DNA of 64,000 bases. It comes from Euryodendron excelsum. Its lineage: Eukaryota; Streptophyta; Magnoliopsida; Ericales; Pentaphylacaceae. Positions 32,882 to 45,096 of the stretch are shown here, piece by piece. The stretch is from contig CM065389.1 of assembly GCA_033060915.1 (NCBI GenBank), positions 24,822,501 to 24,886,500 on the forward strand, given 5' to 3'. The first letter of the stretch is position 1. The number at the start of each line of letters is the position of its first letter. Both the position numbers and the translations under genes were made by a program. The notes beneath the pieces were generated by a model that saw only the letters and a list, made by a program, of their open reading frames with translations, was not told the DNA's origin and did not search any database.

Positions 32882-35520
32882 TGTCACAACCTCACAATCA
32901 CCCGATGTAGATTAAGGCTCATAACTGACTAGTAGCATAGCTACCGAAGGCTAAATAAATCAAAGGGGCTGATCACCTATGCCTTATAATCATTTGATAA
33001 GAAAATTGCGGAAGTTTTACATATAAAAGTATAAGTAATAGTGCATTCATTCAGAGCAAGTGCCTAAGTCCCGACTAAACATACCATAACATGACATATT
33101 AAATCAAGTAATTACAATTTGGGCCACCCCATGGCCATATGTAATATACGTAACTCATCACTAATATATAGAGTACATCATTAGTAAAATATGGTAGTGG
33201 TCTCTAACAAAACACAGTAGACATCATTTAGCAAATTATGACATGAATTCACAAAATATCCACACCAAGCATCTTCAACAAAGCCCTCAAAAGCATAAAC
33301 ATGGCCTTTAATCTCCATTTCATGAAAATGTTAAATAAAAGCATAAGCTAAAAGCCCAGTGAATAAGAAAGCAATCAAAGCATGAAAATACCATGGACTT
33401 TATTTGTGTACATCATAAGCATCATATTACATTAAGTTGAAATAAATCTCTTGATGTTTGTATATCACATTCCTCAAAAAGGTAACGTAAAATGCTTTAT
33501 AACTTTAAAGGAAAGATTATTAATAGCTTTTAGCATATTGAAACTGTCATATTTTCACCAATATGATAAAATAGGTATAGTGTGCCCATTACTTCGTATC
33601 AAAAGTGATTTACCCCTTTCTTTAGGTAAATCCCTACGAGCTCGTTTCCATTAGTGGTACATCTTGAGGTGGGACTTTCATCCATCTTCCAAGACATTGA
33701 CATATGGGAGCAGACCGTCAATGGCCACCCTGGGGATGTCTCCCCTATAATATCATATCATGATTCCGGCTTATTAGACATCTCCTGGTGTAGGACACTT
33801 CCGGCTTATTTGATAGCCCCTGGTGTAGGATTATCGAGAATGGCACATATTAGGTTCAAATGTACATTTCAAATACATTTATATAATTAAGTCCATGGGT
33901 TTGCATTGTGTGATTTTTACAAAGCTTATCGTCAAAATAAGATAATTATACTTGAAAGATATCATAAATAAAACCTTTGTTTTGAAAGCATTTCAAACGC
34001 GCAAGCTTATAGTAAAGAAAATACTATAGAGTTACTCCAATTACTCCGTTACTCACCTCAAGTCTTTAATCACCTCTTTAAAGTCCTTTTATGATCCTAA
34101 ATTTAGTGATCCTCAAGCCTTATGCATTAATTAATAGTGATCCTATGTAATTATGGGATGCACAAACGAACATCAATATAAAAATCTTTAAAAAGCAACT
34201 TAAGGTTCTCATCAATAGTTTCTAAAATAGTGCAAAATTAATTTAGAGTGAAGAACTTTTAATGTTTAAACAAAAGTTTAGGCTCCTAGGTCAATATTTA
34301 ACACCTGGACAAAATGTGTCAAACCCCTGGAATCAAGGTGTCAACTTTTTTTCACAGAATGCAAGTTTAGACACTCAAAAATGTCAAGGTGTTGACCCCT
34401 GAAATGTAGGTTTTTACCCTTTTTCGCAGATAGTAACATTAGTACTCAAGAAGATTGGAGATGTCGACTACTAAAATGCAGGAGTCGACTCTTTTTCATA
34501 GAGAGATCATATTCAAGTTCTGGGTTTAGAGGCATCGATGCCTAAACACAGTGGTCGACCCTTGTATACAGAAAGCAATTCGGGATAGAAACAAAATGTT
34601 ATCTTCAAACAGACATAACTCGTTCATTTTAACTCCAATTTTGGTCCACAAGTAATCAATAAAAAGCTATAATGGCTTATGTTCAAATGGCTTTGGTTTT
34701 ATAGCAAAATTTCAAGGATTTGGAGACTTATGGACAAAAAGGTATAAACAGATCACACAAGGGTATGCAAACCAACTTATTATTAACATGTAAAGTGTCT
34801 CCATGGAGCCTATCATTAACAACACTTAATCAAATAGCTTTAAGGGTCTCAAAACGACATTGAATCAAAAGAGGTTTAAGAATCTCAAAGCCATTCTCAA
34901 GACAATCAAGAAGAAGATTGTTTCATATCTCAAGATTTAGGTCTAGGGCTCAAATGCCTAATTCTTGATACATGCAAGGGTCCCAGTGAGTGTTTAAGGA
35001 AAATAACTACATAAATGCAAGCATAGAAGTTGGATCCTTACCGTACTCGAAGCTTTGGATGGATTTTTCCTGATTTTCTTAACTTTCCTTCACTTCTCTC
35101 CTCTTTTCCCTCTTGCCAAACACTACTTTTGTCTACAACCTCCACTCACTCTCTCTTTACAATGCAAGACATATCCATGCAAAATGATGCATACAAAAGT
35201 GTCAAGTCTATCATCTGCATGATAGTACACTTGTCCTCACATGCAATGAAAGATTTAGAAAATAGTGGGACACTTGTCCCTCTTTTAAGGAAAGAGTTTG
35301 TGAGGTGGCATTCCCACATGAAACCTCTCATACAGCTAGGATGAGTCAAAATTACACTAAGTAAAGAGAAGACTAATTAATTGAGGTCAAAGCTAATTAA
35401 TCTTACTTATTGACTAACTACACTTAACCAAAATTTATACACAATAAACACACATTTCACATGATAAAACACATATACTGGAATAAATATATAATAATTA
35501 AAAAAATTGAGGGTGTTACA
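32882..35520 (-). mobile_element. Solo LTR S1 (chromovirus type), 2639 bp, TSD CTAGG
   Basis: It runs on plus from TGTCACAACC to GGGTGTTACA and is flanked by exact CTAGG copies, splitting the integrase frame. Its ends and the text GACTAGTAGCATAGCTAC resemble the host element's own 5' LTR at 39663, so it belongs to the same or a close family and reads on minus. It contains a block of GTCGACC-type repeats at ~34280-34600. No internal element sequence remains, which points to LTR-LTR recombination after insertion. Confidence 0.92.
34280..34600. repeat. Imperfect repeats with GTCGAC words in S1
   Basis: Units of the kind 'GTGTTGACCCCTGAAATG..GGTGTCGAC...TTTTTCACAGA' recur about every 75-85 bases (CCTGGAATCAAGGTGTCAAC, CCTGAAATGTAGG, CTAAAATGCAGGAGTCGAC, CTAAACACAGTGGTCGACC). 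About four diverged copies. Confidence 0.6.
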
Positions 35521-36200
35521 CTAGGAACACACATTCTATTTCTGAACTTGAGAACTCCATTTTGCATTGCAAAGTCAGGTTTCGGTCTAACATTCATATC
35601 TTCACATATCTTCTTCAAATAAGGATCATCTTGATGTCTTTGCTTCACCATGTCAAATAAAGTAGATGGTATAACTAAGGTAGCAAGAATAGGTTCCAAA
35701 TCTGGTAGTACAATTTCAACCTCCATGTCTTGTAATTCCTTGAGAAAAACTTATTGTGAAGCAATCAAGGATGCTAGATTTGTAGTAGACTTTCTACTCA
35801 AGGCATTGGCCACCAGATTAGCTTTTTTCGGGTGATACTAGATCAACACATCATAGTCCTTGATCAATTCAAGTCATCTCCTTTGTCGAACATTCAACTC
35901 TTTTTGTATGAAAAGTTACTTTGAACTTTTGTGGTTTGTATAGATTTCACCAATTACTCCATACAAATAGTCGTGCTAAATCTTCAATACAAAAACCATA
36001 GTAGCTAGCTCTAGATCATATGTAGGATAATTCTTCTCATGCAGTCTTAATTGTCTATAAGCATAACCAATCACACTTCTATGTTGCATTAGTACACATC
36101 TCAAGTTCTTATATAAAGCATCATTATAGATGGCAAAGCCTTCAGTTTCGGATGGAAGAGCTAGGATAGGTGCAGACACTAACATGTCTTTCAATTCTAG
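35521..36200 (-). pseudogene. Chromovirus RNase H and connection to integrase
   Basis: The RNase H part (36194-35976) reads [41 protein letters not shown], with the catalytic Asp and Glu kept. It continues in broken phase through LIKDYDVLI and YHPKKANLVANALSRKS (a hallmark end of RNase H) to 35726-35521, the linker before the integrase zinc finger. S1 interrupts exactly after this linker. Confidence 0.88.
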
Positions 36201-37109
36201 AAAACTCTGTTCTCTTTTCTCGGTCCATTCAAATAGTGTATTCTATTTAGTTGACTGTGTTAATAGAGTAGCAATCTTTAAGAAATCTTTCACATTTTCT
36301 CAACTTAGAATAAAGTTGTATTTCTCTCAAAGTTTGGAGAGTAGTCTTCAAGTGTTATTCATGTTTTGCAAGACTTTTAGCAAACAACAATGAAAACAAT
36401 AATGATACACATGAATATCATCAATGAAAACAATAACGAACTCATCCAAAATGGTTTGAACACCCGATTCATCAAATCCGTAATTGCTACTGGTGCATTA
36501 ATGACTTCAAATGGCATTACCAAAAACTTATAGTGACCATATCTAGTTCTAAATGCTATTTTCCCCACATCCTCTATTCTAATTTTTAGCTGATGGTAAC
36601 CTTATCTCAAATCAATTTTAGAAAACACTTGTGCACCCTAAAGTTGGTCCAACAAATCATCAATTCTCGGCAATAGATACCTGTTCTTCATAGTCACCTT
36701 ATTCAATTCCTAGTAGTCAATACAAAGTCTCATAGTTCCATCTTTCTTTTTCATGAATAAAACTAGCATGCTCCATGTGAAAAACTAGGACAAATAAATC
36801 CTTTGTCTAACAAGTCTTGAAGTTGTGTTTTTAACTCTTTTAACTCAAGTGGAAACATACCGCAAGGAATTTTGGAAATAGGTAGTGTATCGGGATAAAC
36901 TTCAATGGTAAACTCGATCTCATAGTTCACCAATATGCCAGGCATCTCTTTGAGAAATACATCAGAAAAGTCTCTAACAATTGGAATGTCTTCCAAAGAT
37001 GGAGAGAGAATTTGGGTATCAATGACACCACATACGAAGCCATGATTCCCTTCTTAAGCAAACATTGTGCTTGCATAAACGAGATAAGATATGGAGGAAG
37101 TACCACACA
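36201..37109 (-). pseudogene. Chromovirus reverse transcriptase
   Basis: RT starts near 36996 with EDIPIVRDFSDVF, then PISKIPCGMFPLELKELK and LLDKGFICPS (to 36763), KKKDGTMRLCIDY, KNRYLLPRIDDLLDQL, FSKIDL, and [17 protein letters not shown] (36568-36377) to the catalytic FIDDI near 36400. Both catalytic Asp sites are kept but several stops and phase changes break the frame. Upstream, VVLPPYLISFMQAQCLLKKG at ~37095-37035 is the spacer between protease and RT. It is cut at 37110. Confidence 0.88.
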
Positions 37110-37734
37110 TGTAACACCCCAGATTATTACATTCTATTTTATTATGCATTTTATATTGCATTATATATATTTAATTAAGCATAAGTCTATATTTTACATG
37201 TCAATTTCATTTAGATTACTTTGGTAAATCTCTGATTATGATTAATTACGGCTTGATATGATTAATTACACTATTCAACATTAATTAAGCTAAGTATGTT
37301 TGATCTTGATAAAGTGGATTAATTTAGGGTAATTATGCTCAATTAGTTTAATCACATGTTTAGAGAGTGAAGATGAGTCGTTGTCTTATTGTATGAGTGA
37401 TTGACACATTACCACCCCATGAGCCTTATAGCAAGACATGTGTCTCATTATCTCTTGTATTTACATATTTGCAAGATTTGTATTGTGTATTATATGCTTT
37501 GTATCTATCAATTGAATGAGTGGGTAGAAAGAGAGACCATCATGAAGAAAGAGAATGAGTGGAGTGTGTAGAGATAGTCCACAAACTCCCACACCCACAC
37601 ACATGCCTATTCTCTCATTGTTAGACTTATTTGTAATTGTAGAGAGAGAATGTGTGGGTATTGAAGGAGATAACCCACCATCTCTCACACCCTTGTTCTT
37701 CCATTTGCAAGACTTTATATGTATTTGAGACGAA

Positions 37735-37781
<47 letters not shown>

Positions 37782-38000
37782 ATATTCAGGAGAAATCCAT
37801 CAAAAGTTTAGAATGAGACAAGGATTCAACTTCTATGATTGCATTCATCTAGTATTTGTCCCACACACTCACTATGACCCATGTAAGTGCCAAGAATTAT
37901 GCACTTTTGTCCATTTCGAGTTTGAGGCATCTGGTAGCTTTTAGCATGTTAGCTATTGGTTGGATACGACACCAAATCTGCATATATTAGGTTTAGGGTT
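37110..38000 (+). mobile_element. LTR fragment (5' part) inserted between protease and RT
   Basis: It begins TGTAACACCCCAG, the start of this family's LTR in plus sense (compare TGTAACATCC at 44014 on minus). Inside, ATTAATTA-rich text and a stretch around 37320-37450 parallel the mirror of 43560-43800. It is truncated near 38000, where protease text resumes; the exact 3' border is not defined and no clear duplication was found. Confidence 0.65.
37742..37778. repeat. (GA)n microsatellite
   Basis: About 18 GA units inside the LTR fragment. Confidence 0.95.
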
Positions 38001-38004
38001 ATGA

Positions 38005-38420
38005 AAACACCAACTCACTCAAAGATAAGTCCAGGATGATTGGGAATATGGAATAAGACTTTCTTAAGCACACAATTAATGGTAGGATGGTAAGAAGATA
38101 ACCAATCTATTCTTAGGATGACATCAAAACTAGGTATGTCAAGAGCTATAAGATCAACCATTAATCGCACATCATTCACACAGACATCATAAGATCTATA
38201 CACCATGTCACAAATCATAGAATCTCTGGATGGTAAAGACATGGATAGAATATAGTTCAATGGTTCAGAAACTTTATGCAAGTTATGTGCTAAAAGATAA
38301 GAGGCAAATCAATGAGTGGACTGGGAATCAATAAGAATATGGGTAGCATGACCACAAATTGGAAGTATACCTGACACTACAGAGTCGGCAGCTGAGGTGT
38401 CTCCCGGAATAAGAGCAAAT
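38005..38420 (-). pseudogene. Chromovirus protease domain
   Basis: The frame 38281-38015 reads VNDVRLMVDLIALDIPSFDVILRIDWLSSYHPTINC and VLFHIP, the conserved C-terminal half of the aspartic protease (consensus FDVILGMDWLS, with Gly to Arg here). Upstream, HILIDSQS and DTSAADSV-type text at 38330-38400 belongs to the flap and active-site side but is in broken phase. It would cut the Gag-Pol polyprotein. Confidence 0.85.
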
Positions 38421-39430
38421 GCCCGACCTTATCTTTTTGGTTCTTCTTATCTACTAGTTACAAGTTTTTGGATAGATGCTGAAGTTGAAATACTAGGTGC
38501 TGAACCTTTTGAAGCACTTTAGCAATTCTTCACTTCATGCCCCACTTGGCCACACCCAAAACAAGCTCTGGTTGCATAATAGTAAGGACCCATATGCCAT
38601 TTGTGATATGTGGAACATTGAGGAATATCACTACTTCCCTAGCTCACTTGACTGATTCCACCTCCTCGTGGATTGGGGCTTCTACTTGTTGTTCCAATAC
38701 TTTGTCTTTTGATGTTTGAATCTTGTCTTTGGCCATTACCTTGTCTCTTTTTAAATATGTCACAACTCTTCATTGGTGGTTTCAGTAATCTCGGCCTATT
38801 CTACCACTTCTAAATATGTAGGAAGCCTTAAAATATCAACTCGATAATGAATATTCCACCTCAAGCTACTCTCAAATTTCCTTGCCTTTCTTGCTTCAGA
38901 AGATACTATATGTGGAGCAAATCTTGATAACTGAACAAATTTTGCCTCATATTATGCTATAGTCATGTTGCCCTGATTTAACATCAAGAACTCTATGGTC
39001 TTTCTATCCTTCACTGAATCAAGAAAATACTACTCATTAAAAATGGTAAGAAACCATTCCCAAGTCATGAGGTTCCTTTGCTTCCTCTATTAGCCACCAC
39101 AATATTGCCTCGCCTTGAAATGTAAATGTAGAGAAATTGACTTTCTGTTCATCAATACAAGGTAAGACCCTCAAAATCTTTTCCATTTCCAAAATCCATG
39201 CTTCAGCTATCATAGGATTTGGCCTCCCTTCAAAGGATGTAGTTTATAGTTGTTAAAACTATTTAATAGTTGTTGGCCTTCCTTCTTCCCTTTTTATAGG
39301 TGGTACAAGTAGATTATTTTGAACATTGTTATTATTCTGCCGAGCTTCTTCCACCATATGGATCAACCCTTCAAGAGCCCTCTCAATTCTTTCAATGTGC
39401 TTCGTACACAACCCAACTTTACCCTTCACC
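38421..39430 (-). pseudogene. Chromovirus gag with CCHC zinc knuckle
   Basis: No long frame survives, but the minus strand shows SFEGRPNPMIAEAWILEMEK at 39240-39181, the conserved capsid block of Ty3/gypsy gag, and a zinc knuckle CFGCGQVGHEVKNC (CX2CX4HX4C) at 38563-38522. Stops and frameshifts lie between. Gag packages the RNA. Confidence 0.82.
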
Positions 39431-39646
39431 AATTTTTAACCATATGTATGCAAACAATTTATTAAAACAATTGTAATATTCTCATGAATATACATCACTC
39501 AATAGGGTATGTCATACACAAGTACACATAATATCACATAATCACATACTTTTAGTTAGAAAGGCACATTAGCACACTTTTCAAGCCATGCAAGTCATAT
39601 AAGACTTCTATCTAGACAACAATAAGTCTTATAGTGTCAACTTGTT
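39431..39646 (-). other. Chromovirus 5' leader
   Basis: A+T-rich stretch between gag and the primer site; nothing else recognised. Confidence 0.6.
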
Positions 39647-39658
39647 GCTTTGATACCA
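39647..39658 (-). other. Primer binding site, tRNA initiator Met type
   Basis: The minus strand reads TGGTATCAAAGC, one change from the canonical TGGTATCAGAGC, four bases after the LTR end GTCGTGACA. This sets the chromovirus orientation as minus. Confidence 0.88.
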
Positions 39659-39734
39659 AACTTGTCACGACCCAAACCCCACTTATACGGGTTAATGTTA
39701 TAACTGGCTAGTAACGTAGCTATCAAAGGCCTAA

Positions 39735-42243
39735 TGTGATATCCTAAACCTCTATTTATCTATATTAATGAGAATTTCTAGTGGTTATATTGTTTAATGT
39801 TAATTATTGCACCTTTTGGGTCAAGTTGACCAATTAAAATTCATGTTGTAACTTAAGCCTTTGGGGTGAGACACATGAGATTATTCCCATGTGTATCATC
39901 TTATATACACTTATACACAAAACTCACACACAACACACACACCCACCCACCGTTAGAGAGAGAGAGGGAGAAGAAGAAGAGGAAAAGAAGGAGAGGAGAA
40001 GCTTGGAGAGCCTCAACTAAAGTCAAGAGAAGTTATTTGAAGACTTGAACAAGCTTGAAAAAGGTAAGGTTCCATTCTCTCTCTACAATTTTATATGTAT
40101 ATGTATCTATCTTGTGTTAGGAAATGGTATATATGCATCTATATGGATTGGGGTGTTTGGGTTTGTCTTGGGGGACTCCTTGAATCCTAATTACTTTGAA
40201 CTTGAGTGATTATAGCTCAATATTGGAGAATTGGAGAGTTGGGGATTGAAACTCCCAAATACATGAAATGTTAGGGTTTTGAATCTTTTCCTTAGATCCC
40301 TTTGATTTAATTATTCTTTCTCCCATATTTTGTGTTTTTATCATCCTTTTGGGTCAATCTTTGAATCCTAGAAGCATTGGTAAAGTTTGGTAGAGTTTGG
40401 GGTGGTTTAGGTTGGAAATCTAAAGCTTGGAGAACCCATTTTCTCGAACAAAATATGCAGGGATCGTCAGGACGGCGCATATTAGTGTCCTAACGATCAA
40501 TTTTGAAGCTTGGGGTAGCTTCGGGCCTTCAAGACGCCACATTTTGCATCCTAGCGGTGGTGTTTTTGTGATGGCAAGCCTTCGGGCCATCAGCAAGCCA
40601 CATTTTGCATCTTGATGGTGGTATTTGTGGGAAATGTCATCCCTCGGGCTGTCAGGACATGCCTGATGACGCTCGTGTCTGACAACTTCGACACTATTTT
40701 GTAAAATGGACATAATTTTATTTAAAAAAACTCGGATTGATACACCGTTTGAAGCATTGGAAAGTAGACTCATAGATTTTTGTATCCATATATAGTGGGT
40801 ACTCTAATTCATTATATATTGAGAGATATGGGATTTTAAATTTGACCCAAAACTATGCCTAAAACCTTATTTTTCCAAAGTGTTACCCCATTTTTCGTAA
40901 GACCTAACTTCTTCACCCGAAATTTTTTTTTGACCCATGACCTACCAAATTAAAGGTCTTTAAACCTATTTTCAAATGGAACTAGCCTTGAGTGTAAAAT
41001 CATCTTTGAGTGGTGGTCGGGACGCGATGAAGCAGTCGACATCCTGGCTTTCATGTTCAAACTTTAACTTTATGTTCTCGTTTTACGTGGGGCTTTGTCC
41101 TAGAGTTTAGCCTCATTCTCCCGTTGTGAGAGTGAGGTGTTGATGAGTCGGGGTTGAGGGACTTATGTGCTTAATCTCGGTTTATGTGTTTTTACATTGC
41201 CTTAGAGTCTTATATTGATGTTTCTATACTTCTATGTGTATTTTGTGTAGGAATGCCTTGTTTACCACCCGTTCAATCGGAGAGAGGTGAGTAACGATAT
41301 GCCATGAGTAAAACTCTATTAATTTCCAAATGTTTTAAGCTCAATTCTATATCATATAATGTTTTTCACATATTTCAATGCATCAATGTTATATTCAATT
41401 ATAAATGTCATATCTTAAACACGTGCATGTTATGTTTATGTTATGAACTAAAACCTATGGATTATAATGTTTGAATGAAAGAGATGCTAAATTTCCAATA
41501 TATGCTGCCAACTCAGGTCTTCTCGTGGCAAGACCTTAATCTAGTCCGATAGTCCGACGATGGGGATGTGAAATAAACTATCTATGTTGGGAGACGTCCT
41601 TGGCCTAAAGAGCCTTTGTGTGACCTATAAGGTTATTATGGAGCCTAGCTCATATGTCGAGTTATATTACACTTATGTTTTAAAACAAGAATCAAGATAT
41701 GTTAAATTCTTATGATGACTTATATACATTGCATCTCTTCTCTATGATATCATGTTTTGAAATGATACAATATTTCAATACGATGTTCATGCTCTTTACG
41801 CTCAGATGTTTACCTATTGATTTATACGTAGCTATAATTGCTAGTCCATGGTAATTTTATACTCATGCATCATTGTTATTCACTAACCATTAGCTTACAT
41901 TCTCTCAAATGATTCTCAGGAAATCAATCTGGGAGGCCCTAAAGTGAGGCCATTCGTGGATTTTGAGTTACGGTCCACAGGTCTATGTTTTGTAAAATGT
42001 TTGAGGGCTGGACCCCACTGTTTTGTAATGATATAATGTTATAACTTTGTTAGACCATGATTTGGTCCTTATGAATGTTATGTTATGGATTAGGCACAGC
42101 TCTATCATGTATGACACTATTATATTTCAAGTTATAAAAATTCTATTTCCGCAAATATGCGTCATTTTAAATGATTATGCACAAGTGATCAACTAGTTTA
42201 TGTAATGTGGCCTCGGATAGCCTTGTTACTAGCCGGTCATGTA
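39735..42243 (+). mobile_element. LTR inserted in the chromovirus 5' LTR, opposite orientation
   Basis: It starts TGTGATATCC, a common plant gypsy LTR start, and shows a leader with TTATATACAC at ~39901, CA- and GA-rich stretches, AAAAAGGTAAGGTTCC (splice-donor like) near 40057, and GGTGAGTAACGATATGCC at 41287. CCTAA precedes it (39730-39734) and follows at 42244-42248. However the 3' end reads GTAC, not CA, and the last ~40 bases expected for this family are missing, so the right border is uncertain. Confidence 0.55.
40440..40690. repeat. Imperfect repeats with CATTTTGCATC in the inserted LTR
   Basis: Units with 'CTTCGGGCC.TCA...GCCACATTTTGCATC.T..GGTGGT' recur at ~40518 and ~40580, with flanking half-units at 40450 and 40645, a period near 62 bp. 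The position is in the transcribed leader, downstream of the TATA-like sequence. Confidence 0.55.
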
Positions 42244-43485
42244 CCCTAAATCTATATGGTCCTACTCCCCGTTTCCTAAAATGTTAATCAACAGTATAAG
42301 CAAAGCCTAGTGAATGATATAGATGCAAAGAATATATTCTAGTTAATCCCATAGACAATTCATGAAATATTTTTATTCAAAAGCATTATATAAGAATAAT
42401 ATTTTCTCACTGAAATAGTGGAGGATTATTCACATATTCATTACAAAGCAACATTTGTACTTGAAAACTATCTCCACCCCTTTTGCATGTATTCACACTC
42501 TTTAGGCACAATGAGCTGAAGCCCATAATTGATTCTTACACATGTAAAACCCATAAGAACCATGTGTCTCCTAGGAGATGTCTTTCACAATTTATATAAC
42601 AGTTTGTTTTAAGTCCCCCGAGTTAGGACCCTCGAGTGTGGCACACAATACATTTAAACACCTTTCCAAACCATTTCACAAAGTACAATGTCCATGGAAT
42701 TAAAATATCTTTGTAAAATATAGCATTTGAGTTAAAAGCACATTTGCCACTGAAATGTAACATAATATATATTTGAAGGCAAATCAAGTTAAAAGAAATA
42801 TCTCTAAGCATCCACACCACTTACCTTGGTTCTTTTAAAAAGGGCTTGAATAAGTTAATTATCCTACATAATTAAAGCATGGAACAATGTTATAAACAAA
42901 GTAAGAACTCCAAATGGCTAATGATCAAGGATTCAAAGTAAATCTAATGTAATAAAAGAATTTGAGTGGATTGCGCTAGCAAGCGCACTAAAGCGTGCAC
43001 TAGCACACTTGTGCCAGTGGACTGTGCCATCAGGCGCCTGAAGTGCTCATTGGCATGCTCATGGTCCGAGAATGGTGCAACCAAAATAGAGTTTTAGGAA
43101 AATCTAACTAATCTAACACCTTTCTAAGCCTCCTAAGGTCTTGAATAAGGTTCTAAAGTCTCAAACAAGATTTAAACATCAACACATGAGCAAACAAGGA
43201 TTCTAAGTCTTTATCTTAAGCTCTTCCAATTCTATGGTTCAAATCATAATTCCAAAAGCATGAAGAGATCTTCATAAATGCAATAATAAATTTAATGCAT
43301 GCACACAACGATGATATTGAGATTCCTCACCTTGCCTCAAGCCTTTGCAATTTTCTTAGATTTTTTTTTTTCAAGCTTTCCCTCACTTTTTTTCTAACCA
43401 AACACTTCTCTTCTCTTCTTTTTTTTCGTGTGCATAAATTCTACTTCTCCCTCTTCTCTCTCTTTACATAATGAAGCATAACATG

Positions 43486-43486
<1 letters not shown>

Positions 43487-43531
<45 letters not shown>

Positions 43532-43541
43532 ACACACACAC
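43487..43541. repeat. (CA)n microsatellite
   Basis: About 27 CA units with one CATA interruption, inside the chromovirus 5' LTR. Confidence 0.95.
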
Positions 43542-44740
43542 TTGTCTTGCAAAACAAGATGAGAGGGGCACATGTCCCTCAAAGAATGAGTGAGGTGTCC
43601 CTCCATGTGTGACACTCCTCATACTAATCATGATTAAGGGATAATTAATCAAGCTTTAAACTAATTAATTCTTACTTAAGACCAATCATGATTAACCTTA
43701 ATTAAACAACGATTAGTCTAATTAATCGCGATTAAGTTAAACTGATCAAAATCACTTTTCACAAAATTGTTTCACAATGCAATTAACAATAAAAGAACTT
43801 AATTAAGCACCTTGATTAGAGTATGCTAACATATCTACAACATTAAACATCCAATTCTCACTAATTATGAAACATTCCTAATCAAATATAAGCATTATAT
43901 AATTTCATTCAATTCAAGCAATCAAAATAAACTCATTTCACAATTCAAGTATAATTATGCACACAAAACACACATTCAAATGCATATAATGGAATGCAAG
44001 GCCTAGGATGTTACAAGTTTGGTCATTTTTGACGAGGTATCACTAGAGTTGGCCCTGAGTCGGTTTGATTGACTGTCAGGAGACAGTCGAAAGGGGGTGG
44101 ACTTACTGCTTTGAGGATTTTTTACTTTCTCAAAAAACATGCCGAAGTTGTCACGACCCAAATTTCCTTCCTAGAACAATCGAGCCATGAGGCTACTAAT
44201 TACCAGCTAAACTTTCCAACAATTGAATCCTTAATGGTTATGGTTAATAGACAAGTACAAAATACTGAATGTGTCATTTGGAATAACACTATCATATCAA
44301 CAACTTAAAAACTCAACTTTACATGAAGTGATGAACTTGAAGAAAAATATACAAGCTCGACTCGCAGATCCAGTAAACTATCTCTTACAACTCTGTGTTT
44401 AGCTTTGACAGACCAAACTCAACAATTCTTTCTGCGACCCTACTTCACCATACTTGGAATGTCATCTCATAACATGGGGTGAGCTATGAAGCTCAGTAGG
44501 CAATATAGAATCCCATGATATAATACATTTGCAGTTTAGAAGCACAGTTATAAAACAGAGATATCAAAACTTAATGTATGTAACAAATAGGTTCAATGAT
44601 ACTATCTATACATTTAGAAATCAAGTAGATACATAGACACAGTTTAAAAGAAATTATGATGATAATGTTGTGCATATGACCCAAATTCTTTAAAAGTCAT
44701 CTCATCTAGATCTGTAGGTTTGTCATGTCTGACATCTTCC

Positions 44741-45096
44741 TTATGCTCCCTGGGCAAAGATTAAGCTAGTGGGGCCTACACATGACACTCCACTCTCGTT
44801 AAGCCAATAAAGGCCCACTCATGATACTCACTTGTTGGGGTTATTATCTGCCTTATGCTTCCTGGGCAAAGATCATGCTAGTGGGGCCCACCCATGACAC
44901 TCCATTTTCGTTAAGCCAGTAGGGGCCCACCCATGATACACACTTGTTAGGATTCTTGTCTGATTTTCATTCGTTTTGTTATTTGGTGGTGCCATCCTTA
45001 CTTCTTCTGAGCAAAGATCATGCCAGTGGGGCCCACCCATGACACTCCACTCTCGTCAAGCTAGTAGGGGCCCACCTATGATACACATTTGCCAGG
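44741..45096. repeat. Tandem array in S2 (three units, ~112-145 bp)
   Basis: TTATGCTCCCTGGGCAAAGA recurs at 44741, 44853 and, diverged, 44998. Each unit ends in GGGGCCCACCCATGACACTCC and AGGGGCCCACCCATGATAC. GGGCCCAC occurs five times and is itself near-palindromic (GGGCCC). Confidence 0.85.

Larger units (their letters stand above)
39663..44014 (-). mobile_element. Chromovirus 5' LTR, split by another LTR
   Basis: On plus it starts TGTCACGACCC at 39663 and ends GGATGTTACA at 44014. Its inner end abuts the primer site. Text of 39663-39734 and of 42250-44014 parallels solo LTR S1 (e.g. ATAAGCAAAGCCTAGTGAAT near 42300). The middle, 39735-~42243, is an inserted LTR in the other orientation. It carries GCGCACTAAAGCGTGC-type palindromes at ~42970-43070. 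Net length without the insert is about 1.85 kb. The outer flank is big-LTR D. Confidence 0.75.

Noticed and set aside
39730..42248. CCTAA as a proven target duplication for the LTR in the chromovirus 5' LTR
   Set aside because: The 3' end reads GTAC instead of CA and lacks the last bases of the family, so the repeat could be chance; reported as uncertain.
43394..43652. Frames rich in Val-Cys repeats
   Set aside because: Translation of the (CA)n microsatellite.
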